Shown here piece by piece: positions 40,789-50,190 of a stretch of 64,000 nt of DNA. Numbering within the stretch: position 1 is the first letter of the stretch; every line of letters starts with the position of its first letter. The DNA comes from Pontibacter fetidus (GTDB lineage Bacteria; Bacteroidota; Bacteroidia; Cytophagales; Hymenobacteraceae). The stretch lies in contig NZ_JAAEAA010000016.1 of assembly GCF_010119545.1 (NCBI RefSeq), positions 55,037-119,036 on the forward strand. The letters run 5' to 3'. The translations under genes were made by a program, and so were the position numbers. The notes under the pieces were generated by a model, which searched no databases, was not told the origin of the DNA, and saw only the letters and a list, made by a program, of their open reading frames with translations.

Positions 40789-43224
40789 ATGACAGCTTCT
40801 ATTAACTTTAAACGCGACATACTTCCTCACCTGATCGCGGTTCTTGTTTTCTTGGTACTTACGGCAGTGTATTTTGCCCCGGTCGTGTTCGAAGACAAAG
40901 GCATGGCGCAGCACGACATTCTGCAGTTTAGGGGTGGTGCCCAGGAAATAATGGCCCACCGCGAAAAGACCGGCGAAGAAGCCCTCTGGACCAACTCCAT
41001 GTTTGGCGGTATGCCGTCTTACCTCATCAACACGCGCTATCCCGGCGATCTTTCAGGGGTAATTCATACAGTGCTTTCGCTTAACCTGCCGGCTATGGCG
41101 GGTAACATATTTGTAACGCTGCTGTGCGCCTACATTTTGCTGGTAACACTGGGCATGCGCTCGTGGCTGGCTATAGTTGGTGCTATCGCGTTTGGTTTTA
41201 CGTCTTATAACATCATCATCCTGGAGGCAGGGCACAATACCAAATCTTTAACTATAGCTTATATACCAATGGTGCTGGCCGGCCTGCTGTATGCGCTGCG
41301 CAAAAACCTTTGGATAGGAGCTGCCCTGTTTGCGCTTGGCCTTACACTAAACCTGCACTTTAACCACCTGCAGATGACCTATTATATGCTGTTGCTGGTT
41401 ATAGTTTGGGGTATAATTGAGCTGGTGTATGCAGCAAAAAACGGAACTATAGTAGAGTTGGTAAAGCGTGGCTTTGTGCTGTTGCTGGCGGCTGTGCTGG
41501 CAGTAGGCGTAAACTTTGGAAGGCTGGCTACAACAGCTGAGTATAGCAAATACAGCATCCGTGGTAAATCTGAGTTAACAGCGCCAAACAGCGGCGACAA
41601 AACAAGCTCTGGCCTGGATCGCGAATATGCCTTTAACTGGAGCTACGGCATCTCCGAAACAATGACCCTGCTTATACCTGATTTTTACGGCGGAAGCAGC
41701 AACACGCCTCTAGACAAAGATTCTGAAACCTATAAAGCCTTTGTGGGCATGGGCGCGCCGCCGGTGCAGGCCGAGCAGATCGTAAGCCAGGGCATACCAA
41801 CGTACTGGGGAGCACAACCCATGACAAGTGGTCCGGTTTACGTAGGCGCTATCATTTGTTTCCTGTTTGTGCTGGGCCTGTTTATAGTTGACCGTCGCTG
41901 GACAAGCTGGCTGGTTGCCGGAACTATACTTTCGCTGGTGCTGGCCTGGGGGCATAACTTCTCAGCCTTCAACTATTTTATGTTCGATTACTTCCCGGGG
42001 TATAACAAGTTCAGGGCGGTAGCATCGGCACTGGTAATTGCCCAGATAACGATACCATTGCTGGCGATGCTGGCACTCTGGAGGGTTTTCCGGGACCGAG
42101 ATACTATAAAAGAACTGGACAGAAAACTACTGATTGCTGGTGGTATTACGGCCGGTATCTGCTTGTTGGTTTGGCTGTTTGGCGGCATGGCCAGCTTCTC
42201 ATCGGTGGTAGATGCACAATTGCAGCAGGCACAGTTCCCGCTTGATGCCATCCGTGCTGACCGAGAAAGCATGATGAAATCTGACGCCTTCCGCTCGTTT
42301 GCTTTTATAGTTCTGGCGCTGGGAGTGCTGTACTTCTATGTTAAAAACAAGCTGTCGGCAACTATAGCTATAGCTGGTGTGGGGGTGCTGGTATTAGTTG
42401 ACCTCTGGACAGTAGACAAGCGTTACCTGGAAAGCGATGACTTTAAAAATCAGGTACTTACCAATTATTTCCAGCCATCGCCAGCTGACCAGATCATTCT
42501 GCAGGACAAAGACAAGAGCTACCGTGTTATTGATATGACCAATCCGTTTAACAGCGCGCGTAGTTCATACTTCCATAAAAATGTGGGTGGTTACCATGGT
42601 GCCAAGCTGCGCCGTTACCAGGATTTGATCGATCGTCATATCTCGCAGAACAACCTGGAAGTGCTGCGAATGCTAAATACGCGCTATGCCATTACCGGCG
42701 ACCCGAAAGAGCCGGTGCAGCGTGTGCCGGGTGCCTTAGGAAATGCCTGGTTTGTAGATAATATCATGAAAGTAACCACACCAGATGCCGAACTGGAAGC
42801 TTTAGGTGATATTGATGCCGGCAAAACAGCAATAGTTGATGTTGCTAAATTCCCGGTTCAGGAGCAAAACTATACATCGGCCAACGCAACTATAAAACTT
42901 GCCACATACGAGCCAGACTATCTGAAATACGAGTACCAGGCAGAGAAACCAGGTTTTGTCGTGTTCTCGGAGATCTATTACGAAGCAGGCTGGCAGGCAT
43001 ATTTAGACGGTAAGCCGGTAGATCACCTGCGCGCTGACTATATTCTGCGCGCCATGCAGGTACCAGCTGGTAAACACACCATCGAGTTCCGTTTCGAGCC
43101 GAAGACCTATGCTATAGGTAATACTATTTCGCTGGTATCTTCTATACTACTTTTATTGGTGTTAGCTGGTGCGGTGGCTTACAGCTTTAAAAAGAAGGAA
43201 AGAGAAGAAACGATAGCTGTTTAA
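40789..43224 (+). CDS. YfhO-family multi-pass membrane protein (811 aa)
   Basis: The protein has about 12-14 membrane helices with a large periplasmic loop and C-terminal soluble domain. It carries YfhO/bacterial membrane protein signatures: FEDKGMAQHDILQFRGGAQEIMAHREKTGEEALWTNSMFGGMPSYL after helix 1, FGFTSYNIIILEAGHNTKSLTIAYIPMVLAG, and near the end VFSEIYYEAGWQAYLDGKPVDHLRADYILRAMQVPAGKHTIEFRFEP. YfhO proteins are GT-C-like and linked to glycosylation of lipoteichoic or other envelope polymers in Firmicutes; the Bacteroidota role is not established. The gene stands alone. Confidence 0.88.
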   Translation: MTASINFKRDILPHLIAVLVFLVLTAVYFAPVVFEDKGMAQHDILQFRGGAQEIMAHREKTGEEALWTNSMFGGMPSYLINTRYPGDLSGVIHTVLSLNLPAMAGNIFVTLLCAYILLVTLGMRSWLAIVGAIAFGFTSYNIIILEAGHNTKSLTIAYIPMVLAGLLYALRKNLWIGAALFALGLTLNLHFNHLQMTYYMLLLVIVWGIIELVYAAKNGTIVELVKRGFVLLLAAVLAVGVNFGRLATTAEYSKYSIRGKSELTAPNSGDKTSSGLDREYAFNWSYGISETMTLLIPDFYGGSSNTPLDKDSETYKAFVGMGAPPVQAEQIVSQGIPTYWGAQPMTSGPVYVGAIICFLFVLGLFIVDRRWTSWLVAGTILSLVLAWGHNFSAFNYFMFDYFPGYNKFRAVASALVIAQITIPLLAMLALWRVFRDRDTIKELDRKLLIAGGITAGICLLVWLFGGMASFSSVVDAQLQQAQFPLDAIRADRESMMKSDAFRSFAFIVLALGVLYFYVKNKLSATIAIAGVGVLVLVDLWTVDKRYLESDDFKNQVLTNYFQPSPADQIILQDKDKSYRVIDMTNPFNSARSSYFHKNVGGYHGAKLRRYQDLIDRHISQNNLEVLRMLNTRYAITGDPKEPVQRVPGALGNAWFVDNIMKVTTPDAELEALGDIDAGKTAIVDVAKFPVQEQNYTSANATIKLATYEPDYLKYEYQAEKPGFVVFSEIYYEAGWQAYLDGKPVDHLRADYILRAMQVPAGKHTIEFRFEPKTYAIGNTISLVSSILLLLVLAGAVAYSFKKKEREETIAV

Positions 43225-43318
43225 CTATAGATTTTCTTGTCATCACGAACATAGTGAGAGATCTGTCTCAAATTCTAAATAGATTTCTCCTTTCGTCGCA
43301 ATACAATGGTTTAAATTA

Positions 43319-43352
43319 TAAAAGCCCCGACTATAAAAAGCCGGGGCTTTTG
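43319..43352 (+). terminator. Terminator between yfhO and the desulfhydrase gene
   Basis: AAAAGCCCCG and CGGGGCTTTT pair over 10 bp around a 12-nt loop, ~100 nt past the yfhO stop and just before the next start. A fragment of the dispersed repeat family (GAGAGATCTGTCTC.. to TTTCTCCTTTCGTCGCAA, 43255-43300) lies between. Confidence 0.65.
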
Positions 43353-43366
43353 CGTACCTATACCTT

Positions 43367-44266
43367 ATGCAGGCACCCTTACAGCAACTACAGCATCCGC
43401 TTTTGCAGCAGCATAACCTTACGCTTTGGGTAAAGCGCGAAGACCTGCTACACCCGCATATATCTGGCAATAAATGGCGAAAACTGAAGTATAACCTGCA
43501 GGAAGCGAAAGCGCTGGGCAAAGAAACTATAATTACATTTGGCGGTGCTTACTCCAACCACATTGCTGCCACCGCAGCCGCCGGAGCAGAATTTGGCTTT
43601 AAAACTATAGGAATCATTCGCGGAGAAGAACATTTGCCGCTTAACCCTACGTTGCAATTTGCCACAGCGCAAGGCATGGAACTACACTACGTTACCCGTG
43701 AAGCATATCGGCAGAAATCTGAATCAGCTTTTTTAGCTGAACTAGCCGAGAAGTATAATCAACCTTACCTGGTGCCCGAAGGCGGTACCAACCAACTGGC
43801 CGTAAAAGGCTGCACTGAAATTTTAGAAGACGTAACTATAGATTTTGACGTGATCTGTTGCGCAAGTGGCACAGGCGGAACTATAGCCGGTGTTATTGCA
43901 GGTTTAAAAGGAGAGAAACAGGTGCTCGGTTTTCCAGCACTAAAAGGCGGCGATTTTCTGAAAGAAGAGATTGAACAACTGGTCTATAACTATAGCGGTG
44001 CATACTATAGCAATTGGCAACTCATCACGGATTACCATTTTGGGGGCTATGCCAAAGTAAAACCTGAATTGTTGCACTTTATACAAGAGTTTCAAAAGCA
44101 GCACCACATCCCGCTGGAGCCGGTTTATACTGGTAAACTGTTTTATGGCTTATTCGACCTGATCTCGAAAGGCTACTTCCCGGAAGGTACACGGATTGTT
44201 GCTATCCATACGGGTGGTTTGCAGGGCAACGCCGGTTTTAAAGAGCGTTTGGGGATTAAGGTTTAG
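43367..44266 (+). CDS. 1-aminocyclopropane-1-carboxylate deaminase / D-cysteine desulfhydrase family PLP enzyme
   Basis: The 299-residue fold-type II PLP enzyme has the Schiff-base lysine K36 in SGNKWRKL, the S/N substrate pocket in FGGAYSNHIAATAAAG (residues ~63-78), and the phosphate loop CASGTGGTIAGVIAG (~165-180). EGGTNQLAVKG and the late IHTGGLQGN are further family signatures. In bacteria these enzymes usually degrade D-cysteine to pyruvate, sulfide and ammonia; true ACC deaminase activity needs residues I cannot check with certainty. Confidence 0.87.
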   Translation: MQAPLQQLQHPLLQQHNLTLWVKREDLLHPHISGNKWRKLKYNLQEAKALGKETIITFGGAYSNHIAATAAAGAEFGFKTIGIIRGEEHLPLNPTLQFATAQGMELHYVTREAYRQKSESAFLAELAEKYNQPYLVPEGGTNQLAVKGCTEILEDVTIDFDVICCASGTGGTIAGVIAGLKGEKQVLGFPALKGGDFLKEEIEQLVYNYSGAYYSNWQLITDYHFGGYAKVKPELLHFIQEFQKQHHIPLEPVYTGKLFYGLFDLISKGYFPEGTRIVAIHTGGLQGNAGFKERLGIKV

Positions 44267-44349
44267 TTGGCAACAGGAACAGTTTTTGTAACCATAAGTA
44301 TAAAACCCCTGTTTCATTTCTGAAACCCTATACTTAACTCTAAATCTGC

Positions 44350-44979
44350 ATGCCCTTACTCCGAGTTTTAATTCGCCTGCTACCCTGGATACTGGTAATA
44401 ACAGCCGGTATTTACATCTGGCGCAGCTTTAAAGACTTTTTTGGCGATGATAAAAAAGAACCAGCTGTTTCGGTAAACTATAACACCATACTTACATCAG
44501 TAGAAGAGCTGGGTAAAATGGAACTGGTGCGCTACAATTTTAAAGATGTAGTGGAGTATAAAAAGGAAGTGTCGCGGTACATACCGGATTCTAAAGTGGT
44601 GCTGATTGTGGCTGGCGAGGCAGTTGGTTGCGTAGATTTTACAAAAATTGAAGCGGGTGATATTGTGTTTGAAGGCGACTCTATAGTTCAGATAGCCTTA
44701 CCCGAACCGGAAATCTGCTACTATAAAGTGGACCACAGCCAATCGAAGGTTTTCAGCAAAGAGAATACATATTTCCAGGATGCGGAGCTGGTAGAAGAAA
44801 GCTTTAAGTATGCCGAGCAGAATGTAAAAAGAGCTGCTCTGAACTCTGGTATACTTCGCCAGACGAAAGAGAATGCTGAAAAGATACTGAAACCGATGCT
44901 GGAAGAAATTACGGGCAAGCGTGTTGTACTTATTCCGCAACGCCGTATCCAAAACCCGGAGATGCCCCGCAAACTATAG
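44350..44979 (+). CDS. DUF4230 domain protein
   Basis: The 209-residue protein has one N-terminal transmembrane helix (LIRLLPWILVITAGIYIWRSF) and a soluble DUF4230 domain: SVEELGKMELVRYNFKDVVEYK...KVVLIVAGEAVGCVDFTKIEAGDIVFEGDSIVQIALPEPEI. Function is unknown; the domain is found anchored to the membrane across Bacteroidota and Firmicutes. It follows the desulfhydrase by 83 nt in the same direction. Confidence 0.85.
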   Translation: MPLLRVLIRLLPWILVITAGIYIWRSFKDFFGDDKKEPAVSVNYNTILTSVEELGKMELVRYNFKDVVEYKKEVSRYIPDSKVVLIVAGEAVGCVDFTKIEAGDIVFEGDSIVQIALPEPEICYYKVDHSQSKVFSKENTYFQDAELVEESFKYAEQNVKRAALNSGILRQTKENAEKILKPMLEEITGKRVVLIPQRRIQNPEMPRKL

Positions 44980-45034
44980 TGATATAAAGTATAAGTGTAC
45001 TATAGCGCATACTTATACTTTATACAATCTGTAT

Positions 45035-45277
45035 CTAGTTTATCGTTCTAACTTTTTGCCTTCTCCCTATCAACAAGTAAAGTATAGCGCCCAAAAAAGG
45101 TATAAAAGCCACAACCACAAGCCAGATCAGTTTTGTTGTATTTTCTGAAAAGTTACCTAGGAGTAGGTCGATGATAGCCCAAAGCCACAAAGTAAATGGC
45201 ACTACTGCAAAAAGTAGCAGCAGTACAACCTCAATAGGGCCTATTCCGCCAATAAAAAGTAAAGTTGTTTCAAGCAT
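45035..45277 (-). CDS. Small PLDc_N-domain membrane protein (80 aa)
   Basis: Two transmembrane helices (IEVVLLLLFAVVPFTLWLWAIIDLLL and TTKLIWLVVVAFIPFLGAILYLLIGRR) match the PLDc_N module normally found at the N-terminus of cardiolipin synthases, here standing alone without the catalytic part. Role unknown. Confidence 0.8.
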   Translation of the reverse strand: MLETTLLFIGGIGPIEVVLLLLFAVVPFTLWLWAIIDLLLGNFSENTTKLIWLVVVAFIPFLGAILYLLIGRRQKVRTIN

Positions 45278-45393
45278 AGCAGTGGGGTTGAGTTAATAAG
45301 GTATGGGAATGTAAGAATACTTATTTACTTGTAGGTATGATCAAATGTGCTTATGATATAACCTATTTATAGTGTTTTTAATTTTTAATTTCT

Positions 45394-45759
45394 TCAAGAA
45401 GCTACATACAAAATTAAAAGCCAGCCCCCAACACACAAAGCAAGTAAGACGAAACACCAAATTAGCTTTACTGGAATTGTTAATTTGGCATATTGCTTTA
45501 AAAAAGGTTGCAAGTCTGTTCTTTTTAATAATATATAAGAATTAGTTTTATATAAGATAACTCCCATTACAAGAACGTAAATTGAAGAATAACTTGGTCC
45601 TAATTTAAAGCCCCAAATTGTTAATAATGCAGTTAGCCATAAAAATTGAATTAAAACAATTAGACTTATTGCTTTTTGAACTGCAAAACCATCATCATAC
45701 ATGTTTCTGGAAAAGCCATTTAATATAAAATAGGAAAAGATATATACTTTCTTAAGCAT
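45394..45759 (-). CDS. Small AT-rich membrane protein, unrecognised (121 aa)
   Basis: The 121-residue protein has about four hydrophobic segments (VLIQFLWLTALLTIWGF, YSSIYVLVMGVILY, KLIWCFVLLALCVGGWLLIL) and a basic cytoplasmic loop (KRTDLQPFLKQYAKLT). Codon use is markedly AT-rich compared with flanking genes and CTATAG words are absent, suggesting recent acquisition or a fast-evolving orphan. A shorter start at MYDDGF (codon 20) is possible. Confidence 0.5.
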   Translation of the reverse strand: MLKKVYIFSYFILNGFSRNMYDDGFAVQKAISLIVLIQFLWLTALLTIWGFKLGPSYSSIYVLVMGVILYKTNSYILLKRTDLQPFLKQYAKLTIPVKLIWCFVLLALCVGGWLLILYVAS

Positions 45760-45897
45760 TCTCGTTATAAAGTTGAAGTGTTAAAGCGGTTAAATAATGT
45801 TCGTTTATAACCCACTCAAACTACGTTTCAATCAGTTTTAAAGAAGTGGACAATAAGCTAATATATAACTTATGCTTAAATAAATTCAGCGTCTTAC

Positions 45898-46377
45898 TCA
45901 AGACTCCAAACCCTTCATTGCATCCTGCACCAGGTCATTCTCATAGCCTTTGCTCAGTAAATAGTAACTGAGTTTTTGCCGGCGGGTGAAGGGATTTTTC
46001 TCTTTCTCGGTTTGGTTCTTTTTTTCGAGTAGGTGCAGTAGGTTCTGTTCATATATTTCGGGGTCAATCTCTTTCATACCTTGTTTGATGCAGTAATCTG
46101 AGATGCCTTTCGCTTTTAAGCCCTGCATAATTTTACGGCGACCCCACTTTTTCAGGCTATACTTTCCACGCACATAAGCTCCGGCATAGCGCTCTTCGTC
46201 AATCAGTTTCTCCTGGCTCAGGCGTATAATCAGTTCTTCCACATCGTCGGGCTCCAGGCCGTAACTATAGAGTTTGGTGCGCACTTCCTGCTGGGTGCGT
46301 TCCTGGTAGGCGCAATAGGCAGCGGCTTTTATCAGCGCTTCTTTCGGGGTGTAGGTTTTCTGTTTTTTCTTCTCCAA
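45898..46377 (-). CDS. recX: Regulatory protein RecX
   Basis: RecX binds RecA filaments and limits recombination. The 159-residue protein has the three-helix repeats of the family: ALIKAAAYCAYQERTQQEVRTKLYSYGLEPDDVEELIIRLSQEKLIDEERYAGAYVRGKYSLKKWGRRKIMQGLKAKGIS. The start appears to be TTG at 46377, since no in-frame ATG precedes it before a stop. recA is not in view. Confidence 0.9.
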   Translation of the reverse strand: MEKKKQKTYTPKEALIKAAAYCAYQERTQQEVRTKLYSYGLEPDDVEELIIRLSQEKLIDEERYAGAYVRGKYSLKKWGRRKIMQGLKAKGISDYCIKQGMKEIDPEIYEQNLLHLLEKKNQTEKEKNPFTRRQKLSYYLLSKGYENDLVQDAMKGLES

Positions 46378-46499
46378 ACTATAGTTCGTTTACTAAGCTA
46401 TAAACATAGTATAGAGTTAGAAAGTTAAAAAGTTTGGAAGTTAGAAAGGTGATTTTAGTTTGTGAGTTAGAGAGTTTAGGAGTTAAAATCTTGCAAATC

Positions 46500-46551
46500 T
46501 TTTCTAATCCTGTAAATCCTGATTCAGACAATCAACAATAAGTTACCTTTG
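46500..46551 (+). promoter_or_regulatory. AATCCTGATTCAGACAAT repeat followed by a promoter -7 element
   Basis: AAATCCTGATTCAGACAAT (46514-46532) lies 11 nt before TACCTTTG (46544-46551), which fits the -7 consensus 22 nt before the EamA start. The repeat therefore occupies the -33 region in place of a TTG. The same repeat precedes other genes (see findings). Confidence 0.5.
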
Positions 46552-46572
46552 CAGCCACAAGTATAAAAGTCT

Positions 46573-47442
46573 ATGTTTTCGAAGGGAGTGCAGTACATGT
46601 TGCTATCGACGCTGTTTTTTGCGCTGATGAACGTGTGCGTGAAGCTGGTGCCGCATATTCCGGCCGTGGAGATCATCTTTTTCAGGTCAGTTATCTCTAT
46701 GGCAATGAGCTATGCAGTGCTGCGCAGGCAGCAGGTGCCTATCTGGGGCACGCACAAAGGGCTGCTGATAACACGAGGCATAACCGGGGCGCTGGCACTT
46801 ATTTTATACTTTACTACGCTACAAAATATTCCGCTGGCTACCGCGGTAACTATACAATACCTTTCGCCAATTTTTACCACCATACTGGGCATTTTTATAG
46901 TGAAAGAGAACGTGAAGCCCTGGCAGTGGGTGTTCTTCCTGGTGTCGTTTGCAGGTATATTGGTAATTGAAGGTGTGGATGTGCGCATTTCGCCGTTTTA
47001 CTTAACTATAGGAGTAGCCGGCGCAGCCATTTCTGGAATATCGTATAACATAATTCGTAAACTCAATACACGAGAGCATCCGCTGGTTATCGTTTTTTAT
47101 TTTCCGATGGTAGCGCTGCCTTTTTCTGGTATCTATAGTTTATTTGAGTGGGTACAACCCGTAGGCTGGGACTGGGCTATACTGCTGCTGGTAGGTGTTT
47201 TTACACAACTGGCGCAATATTACATGACCATGTCGTACCAATCCGAAGAGCTCTCTAAAGTAGCCAACCTGAATTATGTAGGTATTTTTTATGCGCTGGG
47301 CTTAGGGTTTATCCTGTTCGATGAAAGCTTTTCTGTAGGCTCTTATGTCGGTATGGCGCTGGTGTTGGTAGGTGTAATCCTGAACATCAGGTATAAAAGC
47401 AGACTCGCTCAAAAAGTCGAATTAGTAACACAGGAAAAATAA
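46573..47442 (+). CDS. EamA-family (DMT) transporter
   Basis: The 289-residue protein has ten predicted helices in two EamA repeats (1-~140 and ~145-280). Signatures are LFFALMNVCVKLVPHIPAVEIIFFRSVISM in repeat 1 and LGLGFILFDESFSVGSYVGMALVLVGVILN in repeat 2. DMT proteins export amino acids, nucleobases or other small metabolites; no substrate can be assigned. Confidence 0.88.
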   Translation: MFSKGVQYMLLSTLFFALMNVCVKLVPHIPAVEIIFFRSVISMAMSYAVLRRQQVPIWGTHKGLLITRGITGALALILYFTTLQNIPLATAVTIQYLSPIFTTILGIFIVKENVKPWQWVFFLVSFAGILVIEGVDVRISPFYLTIGVAGAAISGISYNIIRKLNTREHPLVIVFYFPMVALPFSGIYSLFEWVQPVGWDWAILLLVGVFTQLAQYYMTMSYQSEELSKVANLNYVGIFYALGLGFILFDESFSVGSYVGMALVLVGVILNIRYKSRLAQKVELVTQEK

Positions 47443-47538
47443 ACTCAGTATAAAAATGAGATAAAGTATAAAATAAGCGTATAATATGTAACGTTTACTA
47501 TATTTATTCCATATAAGGCCAAACGCTTATCTACCCTT

Positions 47539-50130
47539 ATGCGCTTCAACCTTTTCGTTACACTTTTTATACTTCTGCCTGCCCTATGTTTTAGTGGTAC
47601 GCTGCGCGGCCGCCTTACCGACGAGAATGGGCAAGGCCTGCCATTTGCCAGCATCTACATAAAAGAAACCACCAGCGGCACTGCCACCAACGAAAACGGC
47701 TATTATAGCCTGCAACTCGACTCCGGTATCTATACTTTGGAGTTTAAGTATGTTGGCTATAAAGCAAAAACCGAAATTGTAAAAATAAACGGCCACCCCG
47801 TAGAGCTGAACGTGCAGCTCCTGCCCGAAGTGCTTAACCTGAAAGAAGTAGTAGTGCGCGCCGCCGACGAAGACCCGGCTTACCCCATTATGCGCAATGC
47901 TATACGGCTGCGGAAATATCACCAGAACGAAGCTCTTGCCTGGAGCGCCCGCGTGTACATGAAAAGCGTAGCCCGCATGGATAAAGTACCGAGCAAAGTA
48001 TTGGGCATTCGGGTAGTGGATGTGGACACAGGTATTGTATACTTATCAGAATCGGTGTCGCAGTTGCACGTGAAACGTCCGAACAAGATAAATGAGCGGG
48101 TGATCTCTTCGCGGGTGAGTGGCCAGAAAAAAGGCTTTAGCTTTAACCAGGCCTCTGAAATGAACGTGAGCTTTTACGATAACCTGCTGAAGATTCAAGG
48201 CCTGAGCGAACGCGGTTTTGTGTCGCCGCTGGCCAATAATGCCCTGTTCTTTTACAAATACCAGTACCTGGGCGCTTTTGAGGAGAACGGCCGAACTATA
48301 AACAAAATAAAAGTAATACCCCGTCGTCGTAACGATCCTGTTTTTGAAGGCATTATTTATATCTGCGATGGCGCTTGGCGCATACACAGCACCGACCTGA
48401 AACTGACCAAGCGGGCAGGTATAGAGTTCGTGGATTTTATACGCGTGCGGCAGGTATACGCCCCGGTGCTGGAACATGTCTGGATGCCGGTATCGCAGAA
48501 ATTTACCTTCGAGGCTGCCGGGTTAGGCTTTAAGGGCCGTGGTTATGTAACAGGAGTTTACTCGAACTATAAAGTGCAGGCTGCTTACAAAAAGCCGCCG
48601 GTGCTGGAAGAAATAGAGCCAGAACCAGAAGTTATCGCTGCTGCTACCCAGGCTGCCAAACCAACGCCTAAACCAAAGTTCAAAATAATAGAGCCGGAAA
48701 AAGCTGACCCAGCAGAAAAACCGCTTCACCCGGATAAGCTGTTCAGCAAAGAGATACTGGTTATAGAAGAGAAATCGAACAAGCGCGACTCTTTGTATTG
48801 GGACAAGATCAGGCCGGTGCCGCTCACCAAAGAAGAATCGAAAGACTATGTAAAAAAAGATAAGCTGGAAGCTGTCAAAGAATCGAAAGTTTATCAGGAC
48901 TCCCTGGACCGCATCCGTAACAAACCGACTTTCGGCAACCTGTTTTTGAGCGGCTATACTTACCGCAACAGCTACGAAGACAATTACCTGCGCTTCGACC
49001 CGCTGATAAGCCCGACCAGTAACAGCATATTGCAATACAATACCGTGGAAGGTGTGGTAACAGATGTGAAAGTAACCTATGGCCGCCGCTTTGATGACCG
49101 CCGCCGTTATGTAATAGAGCCGGCTGTGCGCTATGGTTTCTCTAACCAGAAACTGAATGGTAAGTTACGGGCTGCCTATGTGTATAACACCACTACTAAC
49201 AGCATTGTGCAGGTAGAGGGCGGCCGCTATGTACAGCAGATAAATAACACCGACCCAATCTCGCCGTTTGTGAACGCTGCCTATACCTTGGTGGCGGAAA
49301 AGAACTACATGAAACTATACCAGCGCGATTTTATTCGGCTGTCGCATAGAGGTGAGCTGGCAAACGGGCTGCAGTTAACAGCCAATCTGGAGTACGCGCA
49401 CCGCATGCCGATGCAGAACACCGCTTTCTATAGTTTTAAAAAGAATAACCCGGAAGGTGGCACCAACTTTACGCCCAACGTACCAGAAAATGCCGAGCTG
49501 GTAGATGCTACTTTTATGCCCCATGAAGTTTTAATGGCTTCGTTTTATGTAAGTATAAAGCCTGGGCAGCGCTACATTACCCGCCCAGACCAAAAGATAA
49601 ACCTTGACTCGAAATACCCGACCTTTAGTTTAGCGTACCGAACCGGTATAAAAGCATTTGGCGGCGACATAAAGTATAGCACAGCAGCCATTGGCATTAA
49701 CGACGAAGTTGGCTTTGGCTTATTTGGTACCAGTACTTACAATGCATCGGCCGGTGTGTTCTGGAACAAAGACGAAATGACGCTGCTGGATTACCGCCAC
49801 TTTACAGGCAATCGTACTTTTTTTGCCGGCAACTATAACGGTTTCCAGTTACTCGATTATTACAAGTATAGCACCAACAACAATTACCTGGTAGCTAACT
49901 ACGAGCATCATTTCAATGGTTTCCTGTTTAATAAAGTACCGCTTCTGCGCAAGCTAAAGATGCAGGAAGTTTTCAGCCTGAATTACCTGAACACGCAGCA
50001 ATCCCGGAATTACGTGGAGTTAGGCGTAGGGGTAGAGCATATCCTCAAAGTGCTGCGGGTAGATTTTGTTACCTCGTTCCAGGAAGGGCAGAAAGCGCGC
50101 TCAGGTATAGTTATAGGGTTGGGTTTCTGA
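47539..50130 (+). CDS. DUF5686 / carboxypeptidase-like regulatory domain outer-membrane protein (863 aa)
   Basis: A signal peptide (LFVTLFILLPALCFSGT) leads into a CarboxypepD_reg-like beta-sandwich at ~22-100 (GRLTDENGQGLPFASIYIKETTSGTATNENGYYSL). The DUF5686 region follows, with a Lys/Glu/Pro-rich linker near 350-440 and a C-terminal set of amphipathic strands ending VIGLGF, consistent with a barrel. It is a TonB-independent Bacteroidota family of unknown role. Length is normal for the family. Confidence 0.88.
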   Translation: MRFNLFVTLFILLPALCFSGTLRGRLTDENGQGLPFASIYIKETTSGTATNENGYYSLQLDSGIYTLEFKYVGYKAKTEIVKINGHPVELNVQLLPEVLNLKEVVVRAADEDPAYPIMRNAIRLRKYHQNEALAWSARVYMKSVARMDKVPSKVLGIRVVDVDTGIVYLSESVSQLHVKRPNKINERVISSRVSGQKKGFSFNQASEMNVSFYDNLLKIQGLSERGFVSPLANNALFFYKYQYLGAFEENGRTINKIKVIPRRRNDPVFEGIIYICDGAWRIHSTDLKLTKRAGIEFVDFIRVRQVYAPVLEHVWMPVSQKFTFEAAGLGFKGRGYVTGVYSNYKVQAAYKKPPVLEEIEPEPEVIAAATQAAKPTPKPKFKIIEPEKADPAEKPLHPDKLFSKEILVIEEKSNKRDSLYWDKIRPVPLTKEESKDYVKKDKLEAVKESKVYQDSLDRIRNKPTFGNLFLSGYTYRNSYEDNYLRFDPLISPTSNSILQYNTVEGVVTDVKVTYGRRFDDRRRYVIEPAVRYGFSNQKLNGKLRAAYVYNTTTNSIVQVEGGRYVQQINNTDPISPFVNAAYTLVAEKNYMKLYQRDFIRLSHRGELANGLQLTANLEYAHRMPMQNTAFYSFKKNNPEGGTNFTPNVPENAELVDATFMPHEVLMASFYVSIKPGQRYITRPDQKINLDSKYPTFSLAYRTGIKAFGGDIKYSTAAIGINDEVGFGLFGTSTYNASAGVFWNKDEMTLLDYRHFTGNRTFFAGNYNGFQLLDYYKYSTNNNYLVANYEHHFNGFLFNKVPLLRKLKMQEVFSLNYLNTQQSRNYVELGVGVEHILKVLRVDFVTSFQEGQKARSGIVIGLGF

Positions 50131-50190
50131 CATAGGCTTCCATAACTTATTGATAGTACAGCCGTTAAAAAAGCCAGGAATAACAATCAG

